A DNA stretch of 64,000 bases, taken from Mikania micrantha. Lineage: Eukaryota > Streptophyta > Magnoliopsida > Asterales > Asteraceae. The notes under the pieces were generated by a model. The model worked only from the letters and a program-made list of their open reading frames with translations, was not told the origin of the DNA and did no database searches. Positions within the stretch are counted from its first letter, which is position 1. Every line of letters starts with the position of its first letter. Position numbers and translations under genes: made by a program. Location of the stretch: assembly GCA_009363875.1 (NCBI GenBank), contig CM018688.1, positions 59,807,001 to 59,871,000 on the forward strand. The letters are read 5' to 3'. This document shows, piece after piece, positions 22,332 to 35,124 of this stretch.

Positions 22332-25248
22332 TGTAACACCCCGACCGATGGCGGAAACGTCGGGATGCCACGAGGGATGTGTAGATTGTTCAAAAGCTCG
22401 TGGGCATCTAAATTCAATCATCATATATCAATCAATCAACCAGAATAATTACACAAAAATCATGTTCATCATGAATTAGTTACATCAATTACACAAAAGA
22501 ATTAGCTAACTAACTAAACTCTAATCGCTAGAATTTTAGTTAACTTTAGCTAAGTCCAAGACCCTATATGATGATGTCCAAAATAGAAGAGATCATCCTC
22601 TTCATCCTACTTGTCTCCATCACCTGAAACATGTAAGAAAATCAAGTGTCAACTACGAAGTAGTTGGTGAGTAATCATAAGTTTTTATACTTAAACGGTT
22701 TTATAAAATAAATTTAAAAGTTTAAGTTTAAAAATGGTTTTGTAAAAGGTTTAGATAAAATGAGTATAAATGCTTATGATTTCCTGAGAAAATCCACAAA
22801 TATACCTGTATGAGATAATCCAACCAATCTCCAAACTCAACAATCAAACACATACACAAACCCATAATCACATATCAAATCAGTCATAATCAATCATAGA
22901 TAATCATATTCAATAATAGGTAATCAAAGTCAATCATAGATAATCAAACCACAAACCAATCAACCAATATCAACATCAATATTCTCAAATAATGTTCGTG
23001 ACTATACATGATCATTATGTAATTAACATAAGTTAAGAACATGATCCATGGAGTGGTAGCTAACCACGTGACAATACATGAATTCAAAGCAATTAACCCA
23101 AGTCAAAGGCAATGATTTCACGGATGTGGAACCCATCCACGTGACAATACATGAAGTCAAAGCAATTAACCGAAGTTAAGAGCGATGATTCATGGAGTTT
23201 GTGACAATACATGTAATCTTTGTTATTGACCGAAGTCAATAACAATGTTTACACGGATATAAGTTAATAAGAGATAATCCATAATAAGTGGTAATTTTAT
23301 ATTGTGAATATCATAATGATAAACAGGTATTATCCTTGTGTTATCAAAATAATATTTAAATTGGTATACATGTTTCACCTCCGAGTTTTAAAAACAAAAC
23401 AGTTTAAAGAAAGGGAGGTTATGAGAACTCATCTGAAGTCCTTAGTATCTGTGTTCTCGTATTATGCGCGCTCACCGTTGTCGTACTGATGTTGTATTCA
23501 CAGTCCTGCGTTTGATTAAATGTTTTCTAAAGTTATGATCCCTTATTTGATTGTTCTTTTTGAAATCTAAGTTGTTAATTGAGTTGGTGTAGTGAAAATG
23601 ACTCATTCTTGTGATTTTCATAAGAATGGCTCATGCTAATGAGTTTTCACCCGAATGAGTCATTCTCCCGAATGAGTCCCGAATGAGTCAGTCGCCGAAT
23701 GAGTCTCCCGAATGAGTCCCGAATGAGTCATTCTCCGAATGAGTCTCCCGAATGAGTCCTCCGAATGAGTCTCCCGAATGAGTCCCGAATGAGTCATTAG
23801 CCGAATGAGTCACCCGAATGACTCATTATCCCGACTCATACTCCACTCATTCTCCTGACTCATACTCCACTCATTCTCCCGACTCATACTCCACTCATTC
23901 TCCCGACTCATACTCCACTCATTCTCCCGACTCATACTCCACTCATTCTCCCGACTCATTCGGCCGAATGGCTCATACTCATGGGCCATTCGCCGGAACG
24001 GGTTTTCAGCCATGGGAGATGATGTTTTCGAGGTATAGTCGTATATATAGTCGTTTTGAGTGGGTTTAGATGAGTAAACTCATTTAGAAGGTGTATGGGT
24101 CGAAAAAGTGATGTTTTGAACCGGTTAAAGTTCGGTTTTTGTCGGGTTGTAGAAAACCCTAAAAAAACGAACCTTCTCACTAAGATTTCGAGAGTTTGAG
24201 GTGGAGATAGGACCGATCCTTTGTACTTTCGTGTAGAGGATGTCGAGAGCTTCGATTTGGCGCAAGAATGAGGTGATTTGGTTGAGTTTTGAGTGAGTTA
24301 TGGTAGAGAGAAGGTAGAGAGAGAAAGTGGTGACGGGAATTGATTCTAGAGAGAGAAGTGGAGATGGAAAAATGAGGAAGAAGATGGTGATCTTCTTCCT
24401 TATAATGCGTATTATTGCCCCGTGACCGGTCTCGTTTTTATCGCGATAAAATATAATAAATGATCGGTTATGCTCGGTTTTTAACGAAAACATATTTAAA
24501 CATAAAATGTTTAAATAATTGGATTTCATTAATTAAAATGATTTAAATAATTTTATTTCGTAAAACGATTTCATTTTATTTTTACAAAATTAATTATTTT
24601 AAATAACTGATTTACTCGGTTTTGCTTTAGGTTGTGATTCCTAATAACCGTTTTCAGTTTTCATTTATTAATTTTAATATCATTTGTTATTATTTAATTA
24701 TTTCGTCGAAACGCGTCACTCGCGTACGTATTCGTAAAGATCGTCACCTTTGCGAATTCGTCGCTCGTATCGTATTTCGATTCGATTTACGATTTATTGA
24801 ATATCGTTTCAGAATATTATTCCTAATAATTATATTCGTGTGAATCGTCACTCACGCGAATACATTTATTAAGTTAATATTTCTGAATTAATATTCGTGT
24901 TTAGATAATGTTCGTAACCTCACCATCGCGTAATCAGTTCCATTATTTTATAAATTTTAATATTAAAATTCTCAAACCAAAACCCATATTCATTTTTTTT
25001 TCCGAACCAACAATCATCATTTTCAATAATATTACTGCGATGAACTCTCTGGTTCTGTTTAGTTGGGTTACAACTAAACTTCACATGGTTTACGCGTATA
25101 ATATGTGTTATAATCATGTATACCAGTAACAGTGATAATAATCAATAATATCAATAAATAATCCATTATCATTAATAATAATAAATCTTAGGTCGTAATA
25201 GTACAATCGTACGGATGTACGGATAACCTAAAGTACAGTGATGTTACA
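22332..25248 (-). repeat. 3' LTR of the chromovirus
   Basis: 2917 bp. It contains a 24-bp minisatellite (CGACTCATACTCCACTCATT units, 23820-23960), a dense TGAGTCA/TGACTCA field (23640-23830) and a stretch (23960-24110) clearly homologous to the outer LTR in opposite orientation. Confidence 0.95.
23640..23960. repeat. GAATGAGTC repeats and 24-bp minisatellite in the chromovirus LTR
   Basis: About twenty GAATGAGTC words with spacers CCC, TCT or CAT precede six units of ACTCATTCTCCCGACTCATA-type sequence. The array is repeated in the right LTR at 32700-33023. TGAGTCA is the GCN4/AP-1 type core bound by plant bZIP proteins, so the array could act as an enhancer; this is inferred. Confidence 0.8.
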
Positions 25249-25275
25249 GTCTCCCCTAGTTAAAGGAATTTCGTC
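25249..25275 (-). other. Polypurine tract of the chromovirus
   Basis: On the minus strand AACTAGGGGAGAC lies directly before the 3' LTR (TGTAACATC). The 20 bases before it (TTTCGGGACGAAATTCC) are almost the same as those before the outer element's 3' LTR. Confidence 0.8.
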
Positions 25276-25282
25276 CCGAAAT

Positions 25283-28200
25283 TCAACTTGGAGTGACCGT
25301 AGTAAATAAATGTGGGTACTTAAGCTTCATCTGATCTTCTCGCTCCCATGTGAACTCTGGACCCCGCTTCGATTCCCAACGCACTTTGACAATTGGAATT
25401 CTACTGCGTTTGAGTTGTTTAACCTCACGATCCATTATCTCCACTGGTTTTTCAACAAAATGCATGGTATCATCGATGCGAATGTCATCGAGTGATACAT
25501 GAAGATCCTGATCAGCTAAGCACTTTCTTAGACTGGACACGTGAAACGTCGGGTGCACATTACTAAGTTCAGGAGGAAGTTCCAATTTGTAGGCAACCTT
25601 CCCGATCCGTTCAAGGATCTTAAAAGGGCCAACGCAACGTGGAGCAAGCTTCCCTTTCTTTCCGAATCGAACAACGCCCTTCCAAGGCGACACTTTAAGC
25701 AATACCATATCTCCAACTTCAAACTCTAAAGGTTTCCTTCGTTTATCCGCGTAGCTCTTCTGTCGACTGCGAGAAGCTAACAGATTGTCGCGGATCTGGC
25801 GGATCTTGTCAGTCGTTTCCTGAATAATCTCAGGACCAGTAATCTGCGAGTCGCCGACTTCGGTCTAACAAATAGGTGACCGACATTTCCTGCCATAAAG
25901 AGCTTCAAACGGCGCCATACCAATGCTCGCGTGATAACTGTTGTTATACGAGAACTCGACCAATGGTAAATGGCTATCCCAGTTACCACCAAAATCGATG
26001 ACACACGCTCTCAACATGTCTTCCAATGTCTGGATCGTTCGCTCCGTTTGACCATCCGTTTGAGGATGATAAGCAGTGCTAAGATCCAGTCTTGTTCCAA
26101 AGGCTTCATGAAGTGATTCCCAAAATCGTGCCGTGAAACGAGCATCACGATCCGATATTATGCTTAAGGGAATACCATGTCGGCTAATGATCTCATCAAT
26201 GTAGATACGCGCTAACTTCCGCACAGGGTATGTTTCGCGTATCGGCAAGAAGTGAGCCGACTTGGTCAATCTATCAACAATTACCCAGATACTATCTTTA
26301 CCGTTTGTGGTTTGTGGGAGTTTGGTAATGAAATCCATAGAGATATTCTCCCACTTCCACATCGGTATCTCTGGTTGTAGTAACAATCCCGAAGGTCGCT
26401 GATGTTCGGCCTTGACTTTGGCACAGTTAAGACACTTAGACACATACTCAGCAATATCCTTCTTCATTCCAGGCCACCAGTACAAGCCCCTAAGGTCTTG
26501 ATACATCTTATCGGAACCTGGATGGATTGAGTAACGAGACTTATGAGCTTCATCCATGATCAGCATCCTAAGATCACCCCTGTTCGGTATCCACAAGCGA
26601 TTCAAATGATACATCAAACCGTCATCCTTAGTTTCCAATAGAATTTCAGCCCCGCAAGACATCTCATTTTTCAAGTTATCCAGAGCTAATGAGAGTTGTT
26701 GGGCTGTGAGAACATCATTACGGAGATTAGTGTGCACTCGGACACTATGAATCTGAACTTGACTTTTGCGACTAAGCGCATCTGCTACAACATTCGCTTT
26801 ACCAGGATGGTAGCGAATTTCACAGTCATAATCATTCAACAGTTCAACCCATCTCTGTTGTCTCATATTAAGTTCCTTTTGATTGAGAATATGTTGCAAA
26901 CTTTTATGATCAGTAAAAACTACACACTTAGTGCCATAAAGATAATGTCTCCATATCTTCAAAGCAAACACGACTGCACCAAGTTCCAAGTCGTGTGTAG
27001 TGTAGTTTTTCTCGTGAATCTTCAGCTGCCTTGATGCATAAGCCACAACCTTTCCCTGTTGCATGAGAACACAACCGAGACCTAGGTTAGATGCATCACA
27101 ATAGACTACAAAATCATCATTTCCATCAGGCAGTGTCAAGACAGGAGCATCACAAAGTTTCTGCTTCAGAGTCTGAAATGCCTCTTCTTGCTTTGGTCCC
27201 CATTCATACGGCTTATTCTTCTGTGTCAAAGAAGTGAGAGGGACAGCAATCCGGGAGAAATTTGAAATGAACCGCCGATAGTAGCCGGCAAGTCCGAGAA
27301 ACGATCGAATCTCCGTCGGTGTCTTCGGTGTACTCCAATTCTTCACCGCATCAATCTTTGCAGGATCCACGTGAACACCATATTCGTTGACTATGTGTCC
27401 CAAGAATTGAACTTCCTTAAACCAAAATTCACATTTAGAGAATTTGGCATACAGTCGCTCTTCTCTCAGAATCTTCAAAACCAACTTAAGGTGTTTCTCG
27501 TGTTCTTCCTTGGTCTTTGAGTAGATCAGAATATCATCAATGAATACAATCACAAATTTATCCAAGTATGGCCTGCAAACACGGTTCATGAGATCCATAA
27601 AAACCGTAGGTGCATTGGTAAGGCCGAAAGGCATTACCAGAAATTCATAATGGCCATATCTTGTTCTGAAAGCAGTCTTGGGAATATCATCATCATGTAC
27701 TTGAAGCTGATGATACCCAGACCTAAGATCTATCTTTGAAAACCATGCCGAGCCTTGAAGCTGATCGAAGAGATCATCGATGCGCGGCAGTGGATATCGA
27801 TTTTTAATTGTGAGTTTGTTTAATTCGCGATAATCGATGCACATTCGGAATGACCCGTCCTTCTTCTTGACAAACAGGACCGGTGCACCCCATGGTGAAT
27901 GGCTCGGGCGAATAAATCCTTTATCAGTCAGTTCTTGTAACTGGCTCGCCAATTCTTGCAACTCCGAAGGCGCAAGTCGGTAAGGAGCTTTGGCGACAGG
28001 ATTTGCACCAGGTACTAAGTCAATTCGAAACTCTACTTGACGTTCTGGTGGAAGACCCGGCAAATCATCAGGAAACACTTCTGGAAAATCTCGTATCACT
28101 GGAACATCTTCAATCTTCTTTCCTTTCTCTTTCTTCTCTACAATGTGAGCTAAAAATGCTATACATTTCTTTCTAAGGTACTTGTGTGCTTTAGTGCATG

Positions 28201-28981
28201 ACATAAGCTTAAGACCTTTGCTAAAAGTTTCTCCAAAGACTCTTAAAGTATCACCACAAGGTAACGGAATACGAATATATTTCTCATGGCATACAATCTC
28301 CGCTTTGTGGGTGGCTAACCAATCCATGCCTATGATAACATCAAAGCTACCAAGATGCATAGGTATAAGATTAATCGGGAAAACGTGATCACTTAAGTTC
28401 ACAGTACATCCAATAATAACAGTGTCAATATCAATAGTGTTTCCGTCAGCCACCTCCATATTGAACGGTTTATCTAAATATGTACGTGTTCTACCAAGCA
28501 AACATTCAAAATCATATGAAACGAAACTCCTATCGGCACCAGAATCAAATAAGACAGATGCATAAGAGCTGTTGATCAAAAATGTACCGTTGACGACGTC
28601 CTGGTTGGCTTGAGCAGCTGGAGCATTCAGTTGAAATGCCCGGCCTCTTGCCACCCTCTGATTATTCCCGGTCAACTTTGGGCATTGATTTCTGAAATGA
28701 CCCACTTCACCACACTCATAACAGGCTCTTGCCTGTGCCTGAGGTACCTGGCAAACGGGTACAGCTGGAATAGGTTGTGCATGCGGAGCTAGCAGTGCAA
28801 GCGGTGCTTGTTGCATCCTTTGTGCTTGCGGTGCACTCCGACAGACATTAGCAAAATGACCAAACTTGCCGCAGTTGTTGCAGACGCGACATGGCAAGTT
28901 CGGTACGTGATGATATCGACAGGTATTACATTGGGGAGTGTTCCCAGTGTAATTCCTGGCAGTTGAATTATTTGATGATTG
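25283..28981 (-). pseudogene. Chromovirus nucleocapsid-pol: PR, RT, RNase H, IN, chromodomain
   Basis: One frame continues from gag, read after the TAG at 28982-28984, and is open for over 1030 codons to a TAG at 25865-25867. It then runs in the same frame to the final stop at 25283. Domains in order: zinc knuckles (CNNCGKFGHFANVC, CYECGEVGHFRNQC), protease DSGA near 28545, RT with FIDDILIY near 27540, RNase H with DASNLG near 27100, integrase HHCC near 26430-26520 and Asp/Asp/Glu at about 26340, 26155 and 26045, then a C-terminal chromodomain-like part (VKVRWESKRGPEFTWERE). The second TAG replaces the conserved Trp after RSPIC and is one G-to-A change from TGG. All other catalytic residues look intact, so the copy is barely decayed. 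Confidence 0.9.
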
Positions 28982-29845
28982 CTACGCAGACTTAGCAGCA
29001 GGAGCAGTGACCATGAAATTTCTGGTCTTCCTCTTTTTGTTGTTGCTCTTAGAAGTACTAGTAGCTTCAGACTTGACCTCAGTTTTGACTTCCTTTGTAG
29101 CAGCCTTGGTGTCAGTCTTCTTGTATCCCTTCCGAGTGAGTGTTCCATTCTTCACGTGATTATCAGTAAGAGTTGCAGATAGACGGATCGCAGCCTCCAG
29201 TGTTTTGGGATTGCTCCCGTAGACTGTGTCCTGAATCTGTACCGGCAATCCGCCAATATACTTCTCAATTGCCCTATCCAAGGGTGTCACCATATGAGGT
29301 ACTAGTAAACTATACTCATGGAACTGAGTATTGTAGATGACGTTCTCGCCACTATCCTGTTTGAGTTCCCAAAACTCAGTCTCAAGCTTCCTCATTTCGG
29401 TACGCGGACAGAATTCAGTGGTCATCAGATTTTTGACCTCTGTCCATGTCAGTGCAAGGGCAACATCAACTCCCCTAGTTCGTTTCTCCCCATTCCACCA
29501 TGTCAGTGCCCTCTTTTGGAAAACACTGGTGGCATAGCGAACTTTCAGGTTATCGGGGCAGTCGCTGTTGATGAAGGTATTCTCCATGCTCTCAAACCAC
29601 TGCAGTAGTCCAGTGGCAGTCTCAGACCCCGTAAACTTCAGTGGATTACAGGAGTTGAAGTGTTTGAATGTGCAAGTTGGTGGGTTTGCACCACCTCTGT
29701 TCTGAGTGAGAGATTGATTGGCTTGTGTTAGTTGATTCACCAATCCAGAGATGAGTGTTGCTAACTCTTGTATGCCGGAGTTGGCATTACCGTTGTTAGC
29801 ATCCCCACTGTTTGAGTCATCTTCGTTGTGACGGCGCGGCGGCAT
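28982..29845 (-). CDS. Chromovirus gag (capsid part)
   Basis: Begins at an ATG (29845) with MPPRRHNEDD and an Asn-rich leader, followed by a Ty3 capsid (retrotrans_gag) domain: FTGSETATGLLQWFESMEN, WWNGEKRTRG, FWELKQDSGEN, YIGGLPVQIQ. The end is Lys-rich. The frame stops at TAG (28982-28984) but goes on in the same frame into the zinc knuckles and pol. The stop is followed by CAA TCA, which fits the CARYYA leaky context known from tobamovirus-type readthrough. It may thus be a nonsense mutation or a real readthrough signal. The protein would form the virus-like particle core in the cytoplasm. Confidence 0.85.
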   Translation of the reverse strand: MPPRRHNEDDSNSGDANNGNANSGIQELATLISGLVNQLTQANQSLTQNRGGANPPTCTFKHFNSCNPLKFTGSETATGLLQWFESMENTFINSDCPDNLKVRYATSVFQKRALTWWNGEKRTRGVDVALALTWTEVKNLMTTEFCPRTEMRKLETEFWELKQDSGENVIYNTQFHEYSLLVPHMVTPLDRAIEKYIGGLPVQIQDTVYGSNPKTLEAAIRLSATLTDNHVKNGTLTRKGYKKTDTKAATKEVKTEVKSEATSTSKSNNKKRKTRNFMVTAPAAKSA

Positions 29846-31380
29846 GTTTCTGAGAAATTAGAAACATGTTACTACCGCTTGCAACGTAAGTCATATAAAC
29901 AATGGTCAAATGAGTTCATTCAAACAGTTAGGATTACATATAGGAACTATATTTCTCTCCTATCTGTCATTAAACTCATAACATTTATAAATTTTCTAAT
30001 ATTATACTAAGTGTCCTAGTTGGTCATAACTAATATTAGCTAGCTATTCCTAAGTCCTATACAATCCCCACCCTATACCAACACTGACAACCTCCCGATG
30101 CAATGCAAAAAGCTTATATATAGGGCATATGCAGAGGTAGATCGCAATCTCCCCTACATCGTCCCACCACCGTTCCATTGCACAACGATTATGCCCTTGC
30201 TAGTGTTTAGGGCGTATCATGTATCTCACCATAGTCTCACTTCACAACCCTTATCCCGGGTAGGATAATTTTGAGTGAAGTGGTCTCTAGTTCCCTTGGA
30301 CAATTAGGTTCGCCTAATGTCTAAGTTCACCTGACATGTAGGTTTGCCTATTTCTAAGTTTACCTAATGTCTAAGTTCACCTGACATTAAAGTTCCCCTA
30401 ATGTCTAAGTTCACTAAATTCCAAACCAAATCTCAATGTCTATAATCATCAATAAGGGTCCATATCATCACTGAGTGCTCTTATTGTCACTAAGTGTTCA
30501 TATCCTCCCCTATGATTTATTCTTATCAAGTGTCCATATCATCACTAAGTGTTAGTATCATCACTATGCGTTTATATAATCACCAAGTGTCTATATCATC
30601 ATCAAATTCTACAATTCAATCACTAAGTGTTCGCGTCGTTCATTAATCCTATGCACCCTACGTGTCCAATCCGTGTGTTTCATAAGGGAATTTATAAGTG
30701 TTTATCAAGTGTGATCATCCACAAGTCAATCCAAACATTTTCAACAAACATACTATCGACAATCCATCAAACTCCACTGCAGAATATTTCCTAATCATAT
30801 CCTAATACTATCCTATGTTTCCTGACACTGACAGACCCCCAATATACCACAAATGGTATATGTATAGGGCATATGCAAGGGTAGATCGCAACCTCCCTTA
30901 CACCGTCCCACCACCTTTGTAGTATACCACGAGTGTGTCCTTGTCTGGTGATCACAAGATCTGATAGATAATTCCTAAAGCAGATAAATTCCTAAGCAGT
31001 TAAGTTTTTAAACAAGTAAGTGTCCCAAACGGGTAGTTCCCTTATTCCTCCATACTGACATCCATCCGATGTACTGTAAATGGTATATATATAGGGCATA
31101 TGATAAGGGTAGGTCGCAACCGCCCAAACCACCATCCCACCACCTTTACAATACACCACGAGTATGTCCTTATCGAGTCATTAGGGCACAAGTAAGCAAA
31201 CAATTAATAATCAGCATATATAATCAGATGTATAATAGGAGTTCAGTTAACATGTAATAAACACATAAGCATGAAATCCTGAATATACTAACTAGTGTAT
31301 GAATTTCTTCATACTAGGGTATCCTACGGTTATAGACTAGGTCAACCATTTCTAGTAACCTAATTCCCTATAACCCAGGC
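29846..31380 (-). other. Long leader of the chromovirus with repeated modules
   Basis: No coding sequence. Three copies of a module holding TATATATAGGGCATATG and GTCCCACCACC lie at about 30111-30175, 30849-30910 and 31076-31145. In reverse complement they match the TATA-containing module of the outer LTR. The middle (30250-30660) is made of short irregular repeats (CTAAGTTCACCTGACAT, AAGTGTCCATATCATCAC). Confidence 0.75.
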
Positions 31381-31393
31381 TCTGATACCAATC
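31381..31393 (-). other. Primer-binding site of the chromovirus
   Basis: CTCTGATACCAAT (minus strand ATTGGTATCAGAG) directly abuts the right LTR and is complementary to initiator tRNA-Met. Confidence 0.9.
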
Positions 31394-34312
31394 TGTAACA
31401 CCCCGACAGATGGCGGAAACGTCGGGATGCCACGAGGGATGTGTAGATTGTTCAAAAGCTCGTGGGCATCTAAATTCAATCATCATATATCAATCAATCA
31501 ACCAGAATAATTACACAAAAATCATGTTCATCATGAATTAGTTACATCAATTACACAAAAGAATTAGCTAACTAACTAAACTCTAATCGCTAGAATTTTA
31601 GTTAACTTTAGCTAAGTCCAAGACCCTATATGATGATGTCCAAAATAGAAGAGATCATCCTCTTCATCCTACTTGTCTCCATCACCTGAAACATGTAAGA
31701 AAATCAAGTGTCAACTACGAAGTAGTTGGTGAGTAATCATAAGTTTTTATACTTAAACGGTTTTATAAAATAAATTTAAAAGTTTAAGTTTAAAAATGGT
31801 TTTGTAAAAGGTTTAGATAAAATGAGTATAAATGCTTATGATTTCCTGAGAAAATCCACAAATATACCTGTATGAGATAATCCAACCAATCTCCAAACTC
31901 AACAATCAAACACATACACAAACCCATAATCACATATCAAATCAGTCATAATCAATCATAGATAATCATATTCAATAATAGGTAATCAAAGTCAATCATA
32001 GATAATCAAACCACAAACCAATCAACCAATATCAACATCAATATTCTCAAATAATGTTCGTGACTATACATGATCATTATGTAATTAACATAAGTTAAGA
32101 ACATGATCCATGGAGTGGTAGCTAACCACGTGACAATACATGAATTCAAAGCAATTAACCCAAGTCAAAGGCAATGATTTCACGGATGTGGAACCCATCC
32201 ACGTGACAATACATGAAGTCAAAGCAATTAACCGAAGTTAAGAGCGATGATTCATGGAGTTTGTGACAATACATGTAATCTTTGTTATTGACCGAAGTCA
32301 ATAACAATGTTTACACGGATATAAGTTAATAAGAGATAATCCATAATAAGTGGTAATTTTATATTGTGAATATCATAATGATAAACAGGTATTATCCTTG
32401 TGTTATCAAAATAATATTTAAATTGGTATACATGTTTCACCTCCGAGTTTTAAAAACAAAACAGTTTAAAGAAAGGGAGGTTATGAGAACTCATCTGAAG
32501 TCCTTAGTATCTGTGTTCTCGTATTATGCGCGCTCACCGTTGTCGTACTGATGTTGTATTCACAGTCCTGCGTTTGATTAAATGTTTTCTAAAGTTATGA
32601 TCCCTTATTTGATTGTTCTTTTTGAAATCTAAGTTGTTAATTGAGTTGGTGTAGTGAAAATGACTCATTCTTGTGATTTTCATAAGAATGGCTCATGCTA
32701 ATGAGTTTTCACCCGAATGAGTCATTCTCCCGAATGAGTCCCGAATGAGTCAGTCGCCGAATGAGTCTCCCGAATGAGTCCCGAATGAGTCATTCTCCGA
32801 ATGAGTCTCCCGAATGAGTCCTCCGAATGAGTCTCCCGAATGAGTCCCGAATGAGTCATTAGCCGAATGAGTCACCCGAATGACTCATTCTCCCGACTCA
32901 TACTCCACTCATTCTCCTGACTCATACTCCACTCATTCTCCCGACTCATACTCCACTCATTCTCCCGACTCATACTCCACTCATTCTCCCGACTCATACT
33001 CCACTCATTCTCCCGACTCATTCGGCCGAATGGCTCATACTCATGGGCCATTCGCCGGAACGGGTTTTCAGCCATGGGAGATGATGTTTTCGAGGTATAG
33101 TCGTATATATAGTCGTTTTGAGTGGGTTTAGATGAGTAAACTCATTTAGAAGGTGTATGGGTCGAAAAAGTGATGTTTTGAACCGGTTAAAGTTCGGTTT
33201 TTGTCGGGTTGTAGAAAACCCTAAAAAAAACGAACCTTCTCACTAAGATTTCGAGAGTTTGAGGTGGAGATAGGACCGATCCTTTGTACTTTCGTGTAGA
33301 GGATGTCGAGAGCTTCGATTTGGCGCAAGAATGAGGTGATTTGGTTGAGTTTTGAGTGAGTTATGGTAGAGAGAAGGTAGAGAGAGAAAGTGGTGACGGG
33401 AATTGATTCTAGAGAGAGAAGTGGAGATGGAAAAATGAGGAAGAAGATGGTGATCTTCTTCCTTATAATGCGTATTATTGCCCCGTGACCGGTCTCGTTT
33501 TTATCGCGATAAAATATAATAAATGATCGGTTATGCTCGGTTTTTAACGAAAACATATTTAAACATAAAATGTTTAAATAATTGGATTTCATTAATTAAA
33601 ATGATTTAAATAATTTTATTTCGTAAAACGATTTCATTTTATTTTTACAAAATTAATTATTTTAAATAACTGATTTACTCGGTTTTGCTTTAGGTTATGA
33701 TTCCTAATAACCGTTTTCAGTTTTCATTTATTAATTTTAATATCATTTGTTATTATTTAATTATTTCGTCGAAACGCGTCACTCGCGTACGTATTCGTAA
33801 AGATCGTCACCTTTGCGAATTCGTCGCTCGTATCGTATTTCGATTCGATTTACGATTTATTGAATATCGTTTCAGAATATTATTCCTAATAATTATATTC
33901 GTGTGAATCGTCACTCACGCGAATACATTTATTAAGTTAATATTTCTGAATTAATATTCGTGTTTAGATAACGTTCGTAACCTCACCATCGCGTAATCAG
34001 TTCCATTATTTTATAAATTTTAATATTAGAATTCTCAAACCAAAACCCATATTCATTTTTTTTTTCCGAACCAACAATCATCATTTTCAATAATATTACT
34101 GCGATGAACTCTCTGGTTCTGTTTAGTTGGGTTACAACTAAACTTCCCATGGTTTACGCGTATAATATGTGTTATAATCATGTATACCAGTAACAGTGAT
34201 AATAATCAATAATATCAATAAATAATCCATTATCATTAATAATAATAAATCTTAGGTCGTAATAGTACAATCGTACGGATGTACGGACAACCTAAAGTAC
34301 AGTGATGTTACA
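31394..34312 (-). repeat. 5' LTR of the chromovirus
   Basis: 2919 bp, near-identical to 22332-25248. Visible differences include GACAGATGG versus GACCGATGG at the start, CATTCTCCC versus CATTATCCC, GGTTATGATT versus GGTTGTGATT, and ATAACGTTC versus ATAATGTTC. Confidence 0.95.
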
Positions 34313-34317
34313 AACAA

Positions 34318-34902
34318 TGTCCTATGTGACTTAGTATGTGGTGGGACGGCGTCTGGGCGGGTCGTAGGCTCGACTCAGGGGTATGCCCTATATATAAGCA
34401 TACCGAGTTGGATGATACATGTGTTGTTAATGAGGTCAAGGTTTTACCTAGGAGGTTTGCAAAAGCTATTTTACAAATACTAAAACTACATGAACTCACC
34501 AACCATTGTGTTGACTTTGTTTTCTTACATGCTTTCTCAGGTGATGCGCAGGAATAGGATCAGACTTCAGGAATGCATACTAGGATAATCTGATAGAGGA
34601 CCTAGTAGACTTTTGGAAAGCACATATTTTGTTACAAAAGCAAATCACTTTTGATATCTTGTACAGATACAAGATAGATGCATATGATTCTTCTGATAGG
34701 TTTATTTAGTTAAATTACTAAACATGGTCAACTGTAATTTAACTTTGTAATCCTAGTTTGATGCTATTATGCTTTAGTTATTCTTAACATTGATGCTATG
34801 TAAACAATCTGATCATCACGATTATCACTCACGATATCGCGCCCCGAGAACCTTCCACCCGACGGGGACTCCGATCCTACCCCGCCGGCTCGGGGTGTGA
34901 CA
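34318..34902 (+). repeat. 5' LTR of the outer Ty3 element, second part
   Basis: Continues the LTR interrupted at 22331 and matches 40563-41144. Begins with the second copy of the TATA module and ends CTCGGGGTGTGACA. Confidence 0.9.
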
Positions 34903-34904
34903 GA

Positions 34905-34918
34905 TTGGTATCAGAGCT
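34905..34918 (+). other. Primer-binding site of the outer Ty3 element
   Basis: TTGGTATCAGAGCT follows the LTR end after two bases and is complementary to initiator tRNA-Met. Confidence 0.9.
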
Positions 34919-35124
34919 CAAGGTTATAGAGAATAATAGGTCATTTACTTAAACGGTTTGACCTAGACTATAACTTAGGGACCCCTCATGTAGAGAACAT
35001 AGGAATTAGGAATATACTTGCATTATGTCTTCTGCATTCGATCGTTGCCCTAACTGATATCCTATTGGTTACGATCAGAATGTCACCAAGAAGACAACCA
35101 TCGCCGTCTCTTCCTTAACAAGAG

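Larger units (their letters stand above)
22332..34312 (-). mobile_element. Young Ty3/gypsy chromovirus (Tekay/Del-like), nearly complete
   Basis: LTRs of 2.92 kb (22332-25248 and 31394-34312) begin TGTAACACCCCGAC and end GTACAGTGATGTTACA on the plus strand. The flanking target duplication is AACAA (22327-22331 and 34313-34317). The order on the minus strand is 5' LTR, tRNA-Met PBS, 1.5 kb leader, gag-pol with protease, RT, RNase H and integrase, chromodomain, PPT, 3' LTR. The LTRs differ at only about eight substitutions and a few length changes in homopolymers by eye, implying a recent insertion (of the order of 0.1 My at the usual plant LTR rate). Two in-frame TAG codons interrupt gag-pol. 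Confidence 0.95.

Noticed and set aside
23810..24069. Frames with MSRENEWS or THSPDSYS repeats
   Set aside because: Minisatellite translation within the chromovirus LTR.
34336..34557. 73-codon frame after the nested element
   Set aside because: Lies in LTR sequence and recurs in the other LTR; no domain.
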